DNA from: JAHFUA01 sp963733935
GTDB lineage: Bacteria > Acidobacteriota > Terriglobia > Terriglobales > Acidobacteriaceae
Assembly: GCA_963733935.1 (NCBI GenBank)
Contig: CAVTEQ010000007.1
Location: forward strand, 186,001 to 250,000
Reading direction: 5' to 3'
Length of the DNA: 64,000 bases
The notes below the pieces were generated by a model, which was not told the origin of the DNA, made no database searches, and saw only the letters and a program-made list of their open reading frames with translations. Made by a program: the position numbers and the translations under genes. Below, one piece after another: positions 18,689 to 27,980 of this stretch. Numbering within the stretch: the stretch's first letter is position 1; each line of letters starts with the position of its first letter.

Positions 18689-19732
18689 ATGTCAGCTCGC
18701 CGCAGGATAGTGGTGGTTCTGCTGGTAGCGCTTGCGCTGTTCTCAGTAGGCTATTCGGCCGGACAGAAGCATGCGCCGGTTCCGACAGAAGCTGTACGCT
18801 CCATTTCCCCCTTCATTGACGTTCATGCGCACCTCGAACCCGGCGACCCCGCGCACTCGATCCAGGCCGCGCTGCAGGCGATGCCTGGCGAGAATGCCGC
18901 GAAGATCGTCTTCATGCCGCCTCCGTTCACCGCCGACGATCCCGCGCGCTACGACGCGGAAATCATCCTGCCGGCCGTGAAGGGTCACGCCGACAAGTTC
19001 GCGGTGCTGGGCGGCGGCGGAAGCTTGAACGCCATGATCCAGCAGTCAGTGCGCTCAGGAGAGGCAGGCCCGGAAATTCGGCGCAAATTCAAAGCGCGCG
19101 CGGAGGACTTGCTGCGCCAGGGCGTGTCAGGCTTTGGCGAAATGACGGCCGAGCACTTCCAGGGCGCGACGCCTTATCAATCCGCGCCGCCCGATCATCC
19201 GCTGTTTCTGCTGCTGGCCGACATCGCCGCCGAGCACGGCTTGCCCATCGATCTGCACATGGAAGCCATCCCCGAGGACATGCCGCCGCCCGCGCCGATG
19301 AAGTCTCCGCCGCAGCTTCATGCCAACATCGCCGCCCTCGAGCGCCTGCTGGCGCACAATCCGCGCGCGCCCATCATCTGGGCCCATGCCGGCTGGGACA
19401 ACACCGGCTATCGCACTCCCGCTCTCTGCCGCCGGCTGCTCGCGGCGCATCCCAACCTCTATATGGACGTGAAGATCGATCCCGCGAAGCCGGGCAAGAA
19501 TTCTCCGCTCGCGAACGGCGGCAGCGGCGCGATCAAGCCGGACTGGCTCAGGCTCTTCCAGGATTTTCCTGATCGCTTCGTAGTAGGGAGCGACCAGCAC
19601 TATCCCGAGCCCCTGCCCGGCCCGCAGCGCTGGGAGGCAGTGGTGCTGCTGCTCAACCAACTTCCCGACGGCCTGCGGCAGAAGATCGCGATGGAAAACG
19701 CGGCGCGGCTGTACTCGGCGGGTTCACACTAG
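18689..19732 (+). CDS. Exported amidohydrolase-family (TIM-barrel) protein
   Basis: 347 residues with an N-terminal signal or anchor (RIVVVLLVALALFSVGYSAG). The metal-binding barrel shows FIDVHAHLEPGD at strand 1, a GEMTAEHFQG region, PIDLHMEAI, IIWAHAGWDNT and VGSDQHY at strand 8, which fit amidohydrolase-2-type enzymes. Substrate unknown. The ATG at 18689 follows the DUF4870 stop at once; a longer frame from 18623 overlaps that gene and is unlikely. The next gene begins 19 bases downstream, so both may share a transcript. Confidence 0.82.
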   Translation: MSARRRIVVVLLVALALFSVGYSAGQKHAPVPTEAVRSISPFIDVHAHLEPGDPAHSIQAALQAMPGENAAKIVFMPPPFTADDPARYDAEIILPAVKGHADKFAVLGGGGSLNAMIQQSVRSGEAGPEIRRKFKARAEDLLRQGVSGFGEMTAEHFQGATPYQSAPPDHPLFLLLADIAAEHGLPIDLHMEAIPEDMPPPAPMKSPPQLHANIAALERLLAHNPRAPIIWAHAGWDNTGYRTPALCRRLLAAHPNLYMDVKIDPAKPGKNSPLANGGSGAIKPDWLRLFQDFPDRFVVGSDQHYPEPLPGPQRWEAVVLLLNQLPDGLRQKIAMENAARLYSAGSH

Positions 19733-19750
19733 AGTCGGAAGGCGAAAACC

Positions 19751-21242
19751 ATGCAACGTCGCGATTTCTGCAAGAGCTCGATGATGGCCGCTGGGCTGGC
19801 GCTGGGCGGTCCCACACTTTCCGCGCCGAGCGCGGCTGAGGAATTTCCCAAAGCACCCGGCCTCACGCGCTACGTCTCGGAATTCATCGTCAACACGCGT
19901 TACGAAGACATTCCCGATGACGTGATGGCGCTGGGCAAGAAGTCGATCCTCGACGGCTTCGGCCTGGCGCTCGCCGGATCGGTCTCGACGCTCGCGCCGC
20001 TCATGAAGGAATACATTCAGTCGCTTGGACCGTGCGCGGGCAAGAGCTCGATGATCGGCACCGCGCAGAAACTCTCGCCGCGATTCGCCGCCTTCGCCAA
20101 CGGCAACTTCATCCACGCCGACGATTACGACGACACCCAGCTCGCCGTCGCCAAGGATCGCGTCTACGGACTGCTCACGCATCCCACCGTCCCCGTGCTT
20201 CCGCCGGCATTCGCGCTGTGTGAGGCGGGAGGCCGCTCCGGGAAGGACTTGCTCACGGCCTATCACGTGGGCGTTGAAGTCGAGTGCAAGATCGCCGAGG
20301 CCATTTCGCCCCGGCATTACAACGACGGCTTCCACACCACCGGAACTGTCGGCTCATTCGGCAGCGCCGCCGCTTGCGCGAAACTGCGCGGGCTCGATGT
20401 CGACGAAAACCGCCTATGCCCTGGGCGTCGCCGCCGCCGAGGCCGGCGGCCTGCGCGAGAACTTCGGCTCCATGACCAAGCCTTTCCACGCCGGACACGC
20501 CGCCGAAGCCGGCGTGGTGGCCGCCGATCTCGCCGCCCTGGGCTGGACCGCGGCGCCGAACATCCTCGAAGCCCAGTACGGATTCTTCCACGCCGCCGGT
20601 GGCGGCTTCGATCCCGCGGCGATCGTCGACCGCCTGGGCAAGCCCTGGACGTTCGCCTCGCCGGGCGTTTCCATCAAGCCCTACCCATCGGGCTCGCTAA
20701 CGCATCCGGCGATGGGCGAGATGATGCGCCTCATCCGCCAGTACGACATCAAGCCCGCGGAGGTGGAGAAAGTCGACGTCGGCGCGAACCACAGCATGGT
20801 CACCACGCTGCTGCACCATCATCCCTCGACCGGCCTGCAAGCGAAGTTCAGCATGGAGTTCGGCATCAGCATTCTGCTGCTCGAGCGCAAAGCCGGCCTG
20901 ACGGAGTACACCGACGCCGTGGTCCAGCGCGCGGATGTGCAGGAAATGATCCGGCGCGTGAACTTCTACGTCGATCCCGAGGCCGAGCAGGCCGGCTTCG
21001 ACAAGATGACCAGCATCCTTAAAGTCCACCTGAAAGACGGACGCACCCTCACCGGCCGCGCCCAGTTCGCCAAAGGCAGCCCCGCCAATCCGATGACCTA
21101 CGACGAAGTCGCCGACAAGTTCCGCGGCTGCGCCGACTTCGCCCATTGGCCCCGCCAAAAGGCCGAGGCGGTGATTGAGTTCGTGAAGACGCTGGAGAAC
21201 GCGAAGGATGTGAGCAGGCTGGCGGGGATGCTTACGGGCTGA
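19751..21242 (+). pseudogene. MmgE/PrpD family protein with one frame break
   Basis: Related to 2-methylcitrate dehydratase (PrpD) and immune-responsive gene 1. It starts at ATG 19751 with a twin-arginine-like signal (RRDFCKSSMMAAGLAL), which suggests export. The first 220 residues are typical (HADDYDDTQLA, HPTVPVLPPAFAL, YHVGVEVECKIAEA, FHTTGTVGSFGSAA). At the run of four A at 20406-20409 one extra base breaks the frame; reading resumes with TAYALGVAAAEAGGLREN and NFGSMTKPFHAGHAAEAG and ends normally at 21242. All parts of a full-length protein are present, so this may be a sequence error rather than a dead gene. Confidence 0.85.
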
Positions 21243-21319
21243 AGGCGCTGCGAGCGCGTTTGTTGCCGCCGATCAGTTCTTCACCGTCATGGTCTCGGAG
21301 TTAACGGCTTTTTTGCCCG

Positions 21320-21440
21320 TCACTCCTTCGAGTCCGGCCAGTACGCCCGGTAGTCGTTCTTGTCGCACTGCATCGCGAGCCCGCCCTTCTGGTCGCCATT
21401 GGCCCAGGTCGGACCAACGAAATGACCTTGGAGAGTCACC
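21320..21440 (-). pseudogene. C-terminal gene remnant cut by a repeat
   Basis: On the minus strand a short open stretch reads GHFVGPTWANGDQKGGLA then MQCDKNDYRAYWPDSKE and ends with a normal stop at 21320. It looks like the last 35-40 residues of a real protein, but its upstream part is missing where the three-hairpin repeat begins. I do not recognise the family. The rest of the spacer from 21243 shows nothing else. Confidence 0.35.
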
Positions 21441-21448
21441 ACCCTTTC

Positions 21449-21531
21449 GCCCGCTACGCGGGCTGGAATCTCTTCCGCTTGTCACCCACGGCTCACGCCG
21501 TGGGCTACGATCCATCGCGCGCTACGCGCGC
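21449..21531. repeat. Three-hairpin dispersed repeat, copy 1
   Basis: Three perfect hairpins in order: GCCCGCTACGCGGGC (21449-21463), CCCACGGCTCACGCCGTGGG (21485-21504) and GCGCGCTACGCGCGC (21517-21531). A second copy with the same order and flanks is at 34058-34141. The first and third hairpins share the CTACG loop region; in copy 2 both are changed to CTTCG. Confidence 0.85.
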
Positions 21532-21686
21532 TAGTACAAGCACTCCGCGCTGGAATCAAGATTTGAAACGACAGCTAGCCCTTGACTCTACCGCTATTAC
21601 TCTCTATCGTGCCTGCGCTGTCAGCCGTGTCTTCGGCCCTCAAACGGCTTTTGTCTCGGCCGTATTCGACCCTAAAGGAGCACTCC

Positions 21687-21938
21687 ATGGGGATCATTGC
21701 GTGGATCATACTCGGCGGTGTGGCTGGGTTCATTGCCAGCAAGATTGTCAACAAAGCCGGAGAAGGTGTTCTGGTGGATATTCTGCTGGGGATTGTAGGA
21801 GCCGTGGTCGGCGGGTTCGTGTTCCGGCAGTTCGGCGCCTCCGGCGTGACCGGACTCAACCTGTACAGCCTTCTGGTCGCGATCATTGGAGCGATAGTTT
21901 TTCTGGTGATCTATCACGCCATCCGGCGCGCGGTTTAG
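21687..21938 (+). CDS. GlsB/YeaQ/YmgE family stress-response membrane protein
   Basis: 83-residue protein with three glycine-rich membrane segments (IIAWIILGGVAGFIASKIV, DILLGIVGAVVGGFVFRQFG, LLVAIIGAIVFLVIYHAI), typical of the transglycosylase-associated GlsB/YeaQ/YmgE family. The ATG at 21687 has AAAGGAG 7 bases upstream, so the longer frame from 21582 is not used. These proteins are often induced by general stress, though their biochemical role is unclear. It has no co-transcribed neighbour. Confidence 0.9.
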   Translation: MGIIAWIILGGVAGFIASKIVNKAGEGVLVDILLGIVGAVVGGFVFRQFGASGVTGLNLYSLLVAIIGAIVFLVIYHAIRRAV

Positions 21939-22046
21939 AAAGCTCGTAGAGAAATCGTCTGCCCCTGCCGGGGGTTATTCCTCGCCTGCGAAAAACGGGA
22001 CAAGCCACCCAACTTCGGGTGGCGTTTGCGGACCCTTCGCCGAAGA

Positions 22047-22887
22047 TCAGGCCGCGCCGAAATCGCGCAGGCGTGCATCTGGTTCGCAGCCTGCCGTCTT
22101 CGTGTGGTAGAGAAAGCGGTCGGCGCGGAATTCGGTTCCGCGAAGAACCCGTGGGGGCAAAAAAAAGGCACCCGTCATCGATCTGGTTGCGAAAAGGACA
22201 GATTGACGGCATTCCACAGGCATCGCCGTCGGGGTCGGAGATGGTGTCAAACAGCTCATGACGAGGGTGTCGTCGGTGGAGTCGATGAGTTGGCTGTTAG
22301 GAGCGCCGACGGGAGAGTCCTCGCATCCCGAGCGGGCCCTGCCACGGTTCCACGGTGAACAGCATGCCGCAGTCGGTATGGGTGATGATGTCGTGGTAGG
22401 CGCAGAAGGCAAGGTCGCGAGTGTCGGCGAGTAGCAGATGGCGAGCGCAAGGCAGGTAACGACGCCGCCGGCAGAAAGGCGGAAAATGTGCGCGTACGCT
22501 GGCGCCGGTCTTAGCGACCAGACCGTGCAGGATGGCGATCAAATCCGACTCCAGGAGCGGAGTAGTCGGCAGCGCGCCCTTCAACACCGCTCTGCGGCCG
22601 AGCGTGTAGCGATTGTCGCCATGCAGTCCGACATACTGATCCAGAATGTGGATGAAGTCGCTTTCCCCAACATCGTCCAGAAAGCGCTCGGGATCTCCCC
22701 AGCAGCTGGCAATGGTGCACTCGCCGCCGGGATTGAAATACACCGCATGCGACTTGGCAAAGTCCACCGTGGCTCCGCGCTGGTCGGTGACATCGCAGGG
22801 ATTCTGGGTGAAGTTGTGATCAGCAATTCCCGAACTAGACCCCTTTGCAAACTGACGGGGAGTGGGCAGCCCGGTGGCGCGCCGCAT
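22047..22887 (-). pseudogene. Decayed secreted protein (EXORDIUM-like or metallopeptidase-like)
   Basis: Read on the minus strand, one frame gives a coherent stretch: HAVYFNPGGECTIASCWGD, GLHGDNRYTLGRRAVL, LAFCAYHDIITHTDCGML and EPWQGPLG. After a shift there follow PNSQLIDSTDDTLV, and in a third frame LFDTISDPDGDA and NQIDDGCLFFA. Order and motifs recall secreted bacterial proteins with an HExx..TDPxGxAW core of the EXORDIUM/peptidase-like kind. At least two indels destroy the frame, including a run of eight A near 22160-22167. Upstream to about 23230 the sequence looks like eroded N-terminal coding DNA. Family assignment is tentative. Confidence 0.5.
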
Positions 22888-23310
22888 TCGGCGGGAGCGC
22901 GGGAAAAATAGGCGTGCTTATAGACTCGGACGGCGCTCTTGGCGCTGGTTCGGTCGGCGCTGCTGACGCTGACCTGCACATCGTCACTGCTGAAGCTGGA
23001 GGTGTTCGATTGACCATGCGCTGCCGGGACATCAGGCAGACGGCCAGGATCAAGATTGGCAGAGCCAGGGCTGACGTTGGCAAAAGCGGGGAACGGCGGA
23101 TCGACATAGGTGACTCTAGCGGGGCGTGCACTCGAGAGGCTGTCGCCACGCGAGCGGTTGGACGTGCAGAGTAATTGAAAGGAAGCAGGCGAGGCTGCCA
23201 TCCGGGAGCCGGGGGAGACGGGAATGCTACCACAGCATTTCTCGAATCGGCAGTCAGCGTCGCGCCGGTAGTGCATAACTCAATCGGGAATTACTTCAAG
23301 AACGCCGGGG
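22888..23310. other. Spacer with possible eroded N-terminal coding sequence
   Basis: About 420 bases with overlapping open frames on the minus strand, one containing a hydrophobic run (ALALPILILAVCLM) that could be the former signal peptide of the decayed gene at 22047-22887. No intact gene, RNA or repeat is recognised. Confidence 0.35.
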
Positions 23311-23841
23311 TTACTGTCCCGCCGCCTTGGCTGTGCCGGGTGCGGGAAGCGGCGCCTCTCGCAGCGTCTTGGCGATGCGCTTGGCCAGGGCGTCGGTGGC
23401 CTTCAGGTTCTCGCCGAAAAAGCGCACCGTACCCTGCACGTCTTTTTCGACCAGCGGGGCGCCGTCGCGGGGCGCGACCTTCAAACGCACTTGCACTTTG
23501 GTCGATCCCTTCACCGTGGTCACCGCACGCTCGGTCTGGTTGCCGTGCTCAAAGTTCAGCAGGGTCATGCGCAGGATCAGCAGATTGGGAATGTTTTTCG
23601 CCTCGTGGTCACCGCTGCGATAGACGCGCTGGAAATTGTTGCTTTTCGCCAGCCGGGTGAGCAGGTCTTCGTAGATGGCCATACTGAAATCAGGCGGCAG
23701 CTGGCCCTCCTCGGCTTGCACCGGTTCCACTTGGATCGCCCAGGCGGAAGCGTCGTGTTTGTCCGCGGCGAATCCCAGGACCGCAAAACTGCAAACCAGG
23801 GCGCACAAGGCAACACACAACAGGCTGCGATTCGTCTTCAT
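23311..23841 (-). CDS. Secreted protein, unknown (DUF4410-like)
   Basis: 176 residues with a signal peptide (LLCVALCALVCSFAVLGFAA). The mature part (DFSMAIYEDLLTRLAKSN, then FQRVYRSGD and VKVQ-type beta strands ending in KATDALAKRIAKTLRE) resembles small periplasmic proteins of the DUF4410 type. GGAGG precedes the ATG by 6 bases. Its start overlaps the stop of the upstream gene by 4 bases, so the two form a translationally coupled pair. Function unknown. Confidence 0.7.
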   Translation of the reverse strand: MKTNRSLLCVALCALVCSFAVLGFAADKHDASAWAIQVEPVQAEEGQLPPDFSMAIYEDLLTRLAKSNNFQRVYRSGDHEAKNIPNLLILRMTLLNFEHGNQTERAVTTVKGSTKVQVRLKVAPRDGAPLVEKDVQGTVRFFGENLKATDALAKRIAKTLREAPLPAPGTAKAAGQ

Positions 23842-24344
23842 TGCTTGCCTCCTGCAGTCGGGCCGGCGGCCGCGAGCTGTTCTTTCAGGGCGGCGGCTTG
23901 TCCGAGCGGCATGGTGAAGATGGCTCCATGCAGCCCGCCGTTGGCGTCGCGGAACTCCACGGTCAGGGTGTCCACCTTCCCGTGGGAAAACAGGCTGATG
24001 ACGCGGCCGCCTCCATAGGGAATGCCTATCTTGGCGACGGTGAGCGCCTTTCCGCCGGTCTGCCGGCTCTCCTCGCCGGTGAAGACGGCTTCGATGGACG
24101 CGATGGCCAGTGTGCCCTGCGCGTCTTTGGCCTTGAAGTTCAGGCCGCCAGGCTGAACGGTCAGCGTGCCGCGCTGATTGCGCTTCACGCCCTCCAAGCC
24201 CAGCACGTGCATGGCGCGCACGCCGGACGCGGCAGAGGTCTTCGACGCTTCGGAGGTTTGTGCGTGCAGGGCTGCGCTGAAGAAGCAGACCAGCAGCAGG
24301 AGCGAGATGCAGCCAGAGCGAGCGTTCTCACGAACTAGGCGCAT
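23838..24344 (-). CDS. Secreted protein, unknown, coupled to the next gene
   Basis: 168 residues from the ATG at 24344, chosen because GAGG lies 6 bases before it; the ATG at 24356 overlaps that site. The signal peptide is SGCISLLLLVCFFSAALHA. The mature part has a beta-rich pattern (RGTLTVQPGGLNFKAKDAQG, IASIEAVFTGEESRQ, ALTVAKIGIPYGGGRV, VDTLTVEFRDANGGLHGAIF) that looks like a PH-like or lipocalin-like domain. I do not recognise a named family. It overlaps the next gene by ATGA. Confidence 0.7.
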   Translation of the reverse strand: MRLVRENARSGCISLLLLVCFFSAALHAQTSEASKTSAASGVRAMHVLGLEGVKRNQRGTLTVQPGGLNFKAKDAQGTLAIASIEAVFTGEESRQTGGKALTVAKIGIPYGGGRVISLFSHGKVDTLTVEFRDANGGLHGAIFTMPLGQAAALKEQLAAAGPTAGGKQ

Positions 24345-24583
24345 ACTTTTCCTCATTAGGAGGGTGAGGCACGCTACTCCGGGAAAAGCGCGTTGTCAAT
24401 CAAATGAGGTTTAAGAGTCGGATGCTTTGCTTTACCGCTAGCGTGGCGTGATCGCCATTGTTATGATGCGCGCGTTTTCGGCTGTCCCTGATGGAAGGGA
24501 TTCGAAACGAGGGCAAAATGTGCGACTTGCTGGTACGTTAAGGGCGCTTCGACTTTTTGGCGGCAGCTTATACTCCTATTGCC

Positions 24584-26486
24584 ATGGACCCGTATTCGCA
24601 GCTTATCCCCGCCTTGCGACGCTATTGGGGATATGACACTTTTCGTCCGCTGCAAGAGCGGGTTGTGACGAGCCTATTGGGCGGACGTGACGTTTGCGTC
24701 GTGATGCCCACCGGCGGAGGCAAGTCGCTCTGCTACCAATTGCCTGCCGCCATTTGCGAGTCGCATACCGTGGTTGTGGTGTCGCCCCTGATCGCGCTGA
24801 TGCAGGACCAGGTCGCGCAACTGGCGGCGATGGGAATTCCCGCGGCGTTCCTGAATAGTTCACAGGCGAGCGGCGAGCAAGCCGCAGTGATGCTGCGGGC
24901 CGCGCGCGGCGAATTTCGCTTGCTATATCTTTCGCCGGAGCGATTGGCGGGGCCGGACGTTCTCGGGTGGCTGCGGAAAAGTTCCGGTGAACTATTTCGC
25001 CATTGATGAGGCGCACTGCATCTCGGAGTGGGGACATGAGTTCCGTCCGGACTATCGGCAACTGAAGCGATTGCGGGAGCATTTTTCCGAGAAGCCAATC
25101 GCGGCATTTACGGCCAGTGCGACGCAGCGCGTCCGGCACGACATCATTGAGCAGCTCGGGCTGCGCGATCCGGACAAGTATATTGCCAGCTTTCACCGGC
25201 CCAATCTGCGCTATTGGGTCAAGCAGTGCTCCAGCGAGTACGAACAGATGCAGCAACTGACGGCGGCGCTGCGCGCGCAGACCGCTGGGAACGTGATCGT
25301 CTATGCGCCGACCATCAAACGGGTGGAGTACACAGCCGGCGAACTGACGGCGCAGGGAATCCCTGCCATTCCATACCACGCCAAGCTTTCCGGAGAAGTG
25401 CGGCGCCAGAACCAGGAGCGCTGGATGGCGGACGAAGTGCGCGTCCTGGTGGGAACGATCGCCTTCGGGCTAGGCATCAACAAGGCCACCGTGCGCGCAG
25501 TCATTCATTTGGCCCTGCCAAAATCAATCGAGCAGTATTACCAGGAAGCGGGGCGCGCGGGGCGCGATGGTCTCCCTGCCGATTGCCTCCTGCTGTGGCA
25601 ACCACGCGATTCCGGGCTGCACGCTCACTTCATCGGCCAGATCCTGGATCCCGCCGAGAAAGAACGATCATGGCAGCGATATCACGAGATCCAGAGGTTT
25701 GTGTCGCAGCCACAGTGCCGGCACCGGCAGATCTGCCTGCATTTTGGCGAGAAGCCACGCTGGGATGGTTGTGACGCTTGCGATGTGTGCCACGGCGTCC
25801 CCTCATGGATGAATGCCGGTGTTCCTTCACCGGGGCCGCATAGAGCTCCCGGTGTTGCGATTCTTGCGGCCTCGGGCTCACCCGTTGACGACGAGCTTCG
25901 CCAGCATCTGCGCGAGTGGCGGCGGGAGACAGCAAAAGCGCAGGGAGTGGCCGCGTTCATCGTGATGCACGACACCACGTTGGAAGCATTATGCCGCGCA
26001 CGCCCAGCGACGTTCGCCGAACTTCGTGCGGTCTCCGGGATCGGCGAGCGAAAGCTGGAAACGTACGGCCGCGGCTTGCTGCAAGCGATTGCCTGCTACC
26101 GCGCCGGTGCGAGTGCCACGCCGAAGCCTGCCGCCATTTCGTCCCCCGCCGCCGAGACGTTGCGAATGCTTCGAGAAGGCCGTTCGTTGGAGGAAATCGC
26201 GCGATCGCGGAATCGAGCAATCGGAACCATCGCGGAGACGGTGGCAGACCTGTTGGAGAATGATCAGGCGGAGTTGCCACCCGGCTTCATTGCCGAGGAG
26301 AAGTATCGCGCGATCACGGCTGCCTGTGCGCGCCTCGGACTCGACCGGTTGCGGCCGATCAAGGAGGCGTTGCCCTCGCTCAGCTTGCGAAGAATGAGTT
26401 CAACTGGGATGCGTGTTCCGCAAATCACCGGCTTGCCGAGCATTACCTGCGGATTGAGTTCAATTCGATTTGTGACTGTCATTTAG
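24584..26486 (+). pseudogene. recQ: ATP-dependent DNA helicase RecQ, one frame break and altered C-terminus
   Basis: 3'-5' DNA helicase of recombination and repair. Helicase motifs are MPTGGGKSLCYQLPA (Walker A), IDEAHCISEWGHEFRPDY, TASATQRVRHDI, IVYAPTIKRVEYTA, IAFGLGINKATVRAVIH and YQEAGRAGRDG. The zinc-binding Cys residues (CRHRQICLHF, CDACDVC) and an HRDC domain (RPATFAELRAVSGIGERKL) follow. An extra base in the A run at 24977-24980 breaks the frame between the SPERLAG and YFAIDEAH motifs. Beyond about residue 595 (LRPIKEALP) the family sequence stops and the last 38 codons are the antisense of a DUF433 gene fragment, so the 3' end has been recombined. Confidence 0.88.
26377..26482 (-). 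pseudogene. DUF433 gene fragment (first ~36 codons)
   Basis: From the ATG at 26482 the minus strand reads TNRIELNPQVMLGKPVICG then TRIPVELILRKLSEG, the well-conserved start of DUF433 proteins, small DNA-binding antitoxin-like proteins often paired with a PIN/DUF5615 toxin. After about codon 36 the sequence becomes the complement of the recQ 3' end. The rest of the gene and its usual toxin partner are absent. It starts 12 bases beyond the CCA end of tRNA-Arg. Confidence 0.75.
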
Positions 26487-26493
26487 AAGGATC

Positions 26494-26569
26494 TGGCGCG
26501 CCCGAAGGGACTCGAACCCCCAACCTACGGCTCCGGAGGCCGTCGCTCTATCCATTGAGCTACGGGCGC
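26494..26569 (-). tRNA. tRNA-Arg (anticodon CCG)
   Basis: 76 bases on the minus strand fold as a complete cloverleaf: acceptor GCGCCCG/CGGGCGC, D stem GCTC/GAGC, anticodon stem ACGGC/GCCGT with loop CTCCGGA giving anticodon CCG, and T stem GGGGG/CCCTT with loop TTCGAGT. The discriminator is G and the 3' CCA is encoded at 26494-26496. It reads the arginine codon CGG. Confidence 0.97.
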
Positions 26570-26872
26570 GCTCGCGGCAATTATAACGTCTGGGGCGGCT
26601 TGCATGCAGCTCGGTGTTGACAATCGGCGATGGCTCGGCTTAGCTTATGGGCGGAGCGAGCAGCGTTCCCTCTCCTCTTTCAGATCTTCTGAGCTAAGTC
26701 AGACCGTATCTGAAGTTTGTCCTCCTTAGCCCAACCACAGCCCTGAAACAGGGGCGGCCCGAAGGTGCCTCTCAGGATCGACGAGCGAACACACAGCGCG
26801 AGAGTGGAGCGGTAGCTGTTAAGGCTTCTTAGTCCGGCAGGCGCTATGCCGCGAGGCATCGGAAAGGAAAAC
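26570..26872 (+). promoter_or_regulatory. Leader of the RRM gene with a GCGA-tetraloop hairpin
   Basis: About 300 bases upstream of the RNA-binding protein gene hold no credible gene. The last part contains ATGCC-GCGA-GGCAT (26846-26859), a 5-bp stem with a GNRA-type GCGA tetraloop that ends just before the ribosome site GGAAAGG. Such a hairpin could limit access to the ribosome site, as in autoregulated or cold-regulated RNA-binding protein mRNAs; this role is inference. Confidence 0.4.
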
Positions 26873-27208
26873 ATGAAGAAAATTTTCGTCGGCAACCTCT
26901 CATTCAACACGACCGAAGGCGAACTGCGGTCGATGTTCGAGCCCTACGGCGCCGTGGACAGCGCCTTGATTGTCACCGACCGCAACACCGGCCGTTCGCG
27001 GGGCTTCGGTTTCGTGGAAATGTCGGACAACGGCGCCGCCGACACGGCCATCACCGCGCTCAACGGGAAAGACATGGGCGGGCGCTCGCTGACCGTGAAT
27101 GAAGCGCGGCCCAAGATGGAGAGCGGCCGGGGCGGCCCGCGCGGCGGCAGCGGACGGCGCGATGATTACCGCGGCCACGCCCGTCAGCCGCGCGAGCCTC
27201 GCTGGTAG
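26873..27208 (+). CDS. RRM-type RNA-binding protein
   Basis: 111 residues. One RNA recognition motif (residues 1-80) has RNP2 KIFVGNLSF and RNP1 RGFGFVEM; the conserved aromatics that stack on RNA are in place. The tail (SGRGGPRGGSGRRDDYRGHA) is Gly/Arg-rich, as in cyanobacterial Rbp and plant glycine-rich proteins. It is likely a cytoplasmic RNA chaperone, often cold-responsive in this family. The ATG at 26873 follows GGAAAGGAAAAC; a longer frame from 26846 would include the hairpin region and is unlikely. Confidence 0.92.
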   Translation: MKKIFVGNLSFNTTEGELRSMFEPYGAVDSALIVTDRNTGRSRGFGFVEMSDNGAADTAITALNGKDMGGRSLTVNEARPKMESGRGGPRGGSGRRDDYRGHARQPREPRW

Positions 27209-27215
27209 TTCGCGG

Positions 27216-27980
27216 CTACGAGCCCACCAGCACCATAGGCATAGTTGGAGTTGCCGAGCCGCCTGCCGGCTCGATGGTCACGGCGAAGGTCTTGGCTTCG
27301 ATGCCCGCCGTCATGGGGGGCATCATCACCATGGCGTTGCCCTTGGGATCGGGCGTGAACATGCCCGCTGGCATGGGCTTGTCACCGTGCATCGGTACTA
27401 GCCACAGCTCATAGGTCTTCTCCGGCGCGAGCGGCGCCAGGTTGCTGGCCATGAACACCAGCGCGCCATTGCGCGGCATGTAGATGGCTTTGCCCGCGGG
27501 CTGCGGCTTCGCCTGCGCGGCTACCAGCGTGACGTGCTGGGCGCTGGGATCGGTGAGCAGCACCAGCAGGTGTTTGGCTCCCTCGATGCTCGCCTGGCTG
27601 CGCGCCGCGTCCGCCCTCAGCCCCTCGATGCGGTCTCGCTGCCGCGCATTTTCCCTCCACAACATAATGGCGAACACCGCCAGAATCAGCGATGCGAATA
27701 CTGGCGCCAGCGTCCACCAGCGGCGGCGCAGATAGACCGTGCGCAACGACCGCGGCTCATGCACGATGGCCTTCAGCAATCTCTGGCGCGCGCGTTGCGG
27801 CGGCGCCGGGCCGGAGGTGACCAGCGCCAGCAGAGCCATGTCGCCGGTGAGCCGCGCCAGTTCCTGGCGGCAGGCGGCGCACTCCTCCAGATGCTGCTCG
27901 AGCGAAGCCGCAGGCTCGCCTTCGAGCGACCCCAGCGCGTAGAGCGCCAGGTCTTCGGCGAATTGTTCGTGCACGGTCAT
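27216..27980 (-). CDS. Anti-sigma factor (RskA/anti-sigma-K type)
   Basis: 254 residues. The N-terminal 70 residues form a zinc-binding anti-sigma domain with HLEECAACRQEL (HxxxCxxC). One transmembrane segment (WWTLAPVFASLILAVFAIML) follows, and a periplasmic RskA domain ends the protein (GKAIYMPRNGALVFMASN, APEKTYELWLVPM, FAVTIEPAGGSATPT). It would hold the paired sigma factor inactive at the membrane. Its start overlaps the stop of the upstream sigma gene by 4 bases. Confidence 0.92.
   Translation of the reverse strand: MTVHEQFAEDLALYALGSLEGEPAASLEQHLEECAACRQELARLTGDMALLALVTSGPAPPQRARQRLLKAIVHEPRSLRTVYLRRRWWTLAPVFASLILAVFAIMLWRENARQRDRIEGLRADAARSQASIEGAKHLLVLLTDPSAQHVTLVAAQAKPQPAGKAIYMPRNGALVFMASNLAPLAPEKTYELWLVPMHGDKPMPAGMFTPDPKGNAMVMMPPMTAGIEAKTFAVTIEPAGGSATPTMPMVLVGS

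Noticed and set aside
24977..24990. Programmed frameshift in recQ at the A run
   Set aside because: There is no stimulatory signal and no known RecQ frameshifting; the break fits the error-like pattern elsewhere in the window.
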